DNA of 6,288 bases from Candidatus Pacearchaeota archaeon UBA92 (GTDB taxonomy: Archaea > Nanobdellota > Nanobdellia > Pacearchaeales > GW2011-AR1): the NCBI GenBank assembly GCA_002497285.1, contig DANJ01000003.1, forward strand, positions 1 through 6,288. Reading direction: 5' to 3'. This document shows, one piece after another, positions 5,776-6,288 of this stretch. Numbering within the stretch: the first letter of the stretch is position 1; every line of letters starts with the position of its first letter. The notes beneath the pieces are model-generated. The model worked only from the letters and a program-made list of their open reading frames with translations, had not been told where the DNA came from and made no database searches. Position numbers and translations under genes: made by a program.

Positions 5776-5831
5776 TTTCTATATGTTATTTGATAGTAGT
5801 TACAATAGTTAGATTTTGAAAAGTATAGAAA

Positions 5832-5839
5832 TTTTATTA
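5832..5839 (+). promoter_or_regulatory. Leaderless promoter of the 91-residue membrane gene
   Basis: TTTTATTA is centred about 27 bases before the ATG at 5863, with AGAAA just upstream as a possible BRE. It shares the 118-base divergent region (5745-5862) with the oppositely directed promoter at 5766-5775. The ATG at 5852 is out of frame and followed by a stop after five codons, so 5863 is the better start. Confidence 0.5.
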
Positions 5840-5862
5840 AAGCCCCATTTTATGGAAATTAG

Positions 5863-6138
5863 ATGTTAGTGAGAATATTGGGAGCTATTGACCTTGCATC
5901 AGCGTTTGCATTCTTAATGATGATTTTTGGGCTAAACGTTTTCGTTCCATTTATTTTATTTTGCGCAGGACTCTTGTTTCTTAAGGGACTTTTTATTTTA
6001 ACTGGTGATGTTCTGAGTTTTATTGACTTTGTGGCATCTCTCACATTTATATTAAGTATTTTTTTCGGACTGCCAGTATTTTTGTTCTGGGTTTTTGCTT
6101 TTTTGCTTTTGGGGAAGGGAATGGTTAGTTTTATTTAA
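5863..6138 (+). CDS. 91-residue four-TM membrane protein, unknown function
   Basis: Almost the whole protein is hydrophobic, with about four membrane segments: residues 5-22, 25-46, 49-68 and 70-90, separated by very short turns. Charged residues are few: R4, D10, K41, D49, D55 and K85. The acidic residues D10, D49 and D55 near or within membrane segments could matter functionally. The 'LGKGMVSF' ending resembles small integral membrane proteins common in DPANN archaea, but no functional family is recognised. It has its own promoter and is divergent from the 436-residue gene. Its stop codon is part of ATTTAAC, immediately before the hairpins that seem to begin an IS605-type left end, so the element may have inserted right at the gene's end; the frame appears complete because the hydrophobic pattern closes neatly. 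Confidence 0.78.
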   Translation: MLVRILGAIDLASAFAFLMMIFGLNVFVPFILFCAGLLFLKGLFILTGDVLSFIDFVASLTFILSIFFGLPVFLFWVFAFLLLGKGMVSFI

Positions 6139-6139
6139 C

Positions 6140-6159
6140 TCTAAAGGCGTAACTTTAGA
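6140..6159 (+). repeat. 7-bp stem-loop just after the membrane gene
   Basis: TCTAAAG (6140-6146) pairs with CTTTAGA (6153-6159) around a GCGTAA loop. It starts two bases after the stop codon of the 91-residue gene. There is no following T-tract on the + strand, so it is a poor terminator; it may belong to the subterminal structure of the IS605-type left end. Confidence 0.45.
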
Positions 6160-6162
6160 AAG

Positions 6163-6203
6163 ACGTGATACTCCTTGCCCTAAAGGGCAAGGCTTCTATG
6201 CGT
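6163..6203 (+). mobile_element. IS200/IS605-type left-end hairpin
   Basis: CCTTGCCC (6173-6180) pairs with GGGCAAGG (6185-6192) around a TAAA loop, with a weaker outer pairing of ACGTGATA (6163-6170) and TATGCGT (6197-6203). The 'CTCC...TAAA...GGCTTCT' layout is like the imperfect palindromes at IS200/IS605 ends. It overlaps the stop codon of the adjacent tnpA. In IS605-type elements with divergent genes, tnpA points toward the left end, so this hairpin is best read as the left end of an element extending beyond the window. It could also be the downstream end of a tnpA-only IS200-like element. Confidence 0.6.
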
Positions 6204-6288
6204 GATGCATATCCTGATTTCTCACGTAATCTATTGCTCTCTCAACCTGACTAAATCCGAGGCTGGAAGCAAACTTCCCAGGGCTCCA
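6196..6288 (-). CDS. tnpA: IS200/IS605 transposase TnpA, C-terminal fragment cut by window edge
   Basis: Thirty residues plus a TAG stop are visible, starting WSPGKFASSLGF and ending VRNQDMHHA. The pattern W-S-x-G-(K/Y)-F-x-S-x-G followed about 10 residues later by a helix '(A)IDYVRNQ' is typical of the C-terminal end of Y1 (HUH) single-strand transposases of the IS200/IS605 family, where the last helix follows the one bearing the catalytic tyrosine. TnpA excises and inserts the element as single-stranded DNA. The N-terminal HUH motif and the catalytic Tyr lie outside the window, so intactness cannot be judged. Its stop codon lies within the hairpin described at 6163-6203, supporting the assignment. 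Confidence 0.75.
   Translation of the reverse strand, partial: WSPGKFASSLGFSQVERAIDYVRNQDMHHA

Noticed and set aside
61..6229. 12-bp perfect inverted repeat TTACGTGAGAAA (61-72) and TTTCTCACGTAA (6218-6229) near both window ends
   Set aside because: About one such 12-mer match is expected by chance in a window this size, the flanks do not match, and the right copy lies inside the tnpA coding sequence, so it is not taken as terminal repeats.
6220..6288. tRNA 3' end, because the window closes with GGGCTCCA
   Set aside because: No acceptor, anticodon or T-arm pairing (no TTC-loop motif) could be built on either strand, and the minus strand reads as the TnpA C-terminus.

Overview
The window looks like a piece of an AT-rich archaeal genome, most likely a small DPANN-type lineage (Woesearchaeota/Pacearchaeota-like). 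The evidence is an archaeal/eukaryotic-type ribosomal protein pair (L35Ae and L10e, the archaeal form of uL16), TATA boxes centred about 26 nt upstream of start codons (leaderless promoters), and very tight gene packing. The lineage is an inference from gene content and style.

Layout. Bases 1-195 look like the right end of an IS200/IS605-family element: a nested hairpin typical of such ends, preceded by an uncertain coding tail and a terminator-like hairpin. Directly abutting it (196-462) is a reading frame for a small membrane protein that has lost, or never had, an ATG start. Bases 544-1510 hold a three-gene ribosomal operon driven by a palindromic TATA region: L35Ae, an unannotated 56-residue protein squeezed in with almost no spacing, and L10e. 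The 212-base gap after it holds a T-rich terminator, a possible 43-residue minus-strand gene and a perfectly palindromic TATA box that could fire in both directions. Next come an ABC exporter half-transporter (1723-3504) and a two-TM membrane protein of unknown function (3545-4174). A minus-strand pair of unrecognised genes (5744 down to 4175) then converges on it with abutting stop codons. A divergent promoter region separates that pair from a four-TM small membrane protein (5863-6138). The right edge carries a hairpin and the 3' end of a minus-strand IS200/IS605 TnpA transposase running out of the window.

How it fits together. The chromosomal segment appears to be bracketed by two IS605-type ends: a right end on the left and a tnpA-bearing left end on the right. 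The ribosomal operon is housekeeping. The exporter is a complete, probably homodimeric pump with unknown substrate. The 436- and 85-residue minus-strand genes are translationally coupled and have no recognised function. I see no CRISPR array, no tRNA or rRNA, and no clear defence system.
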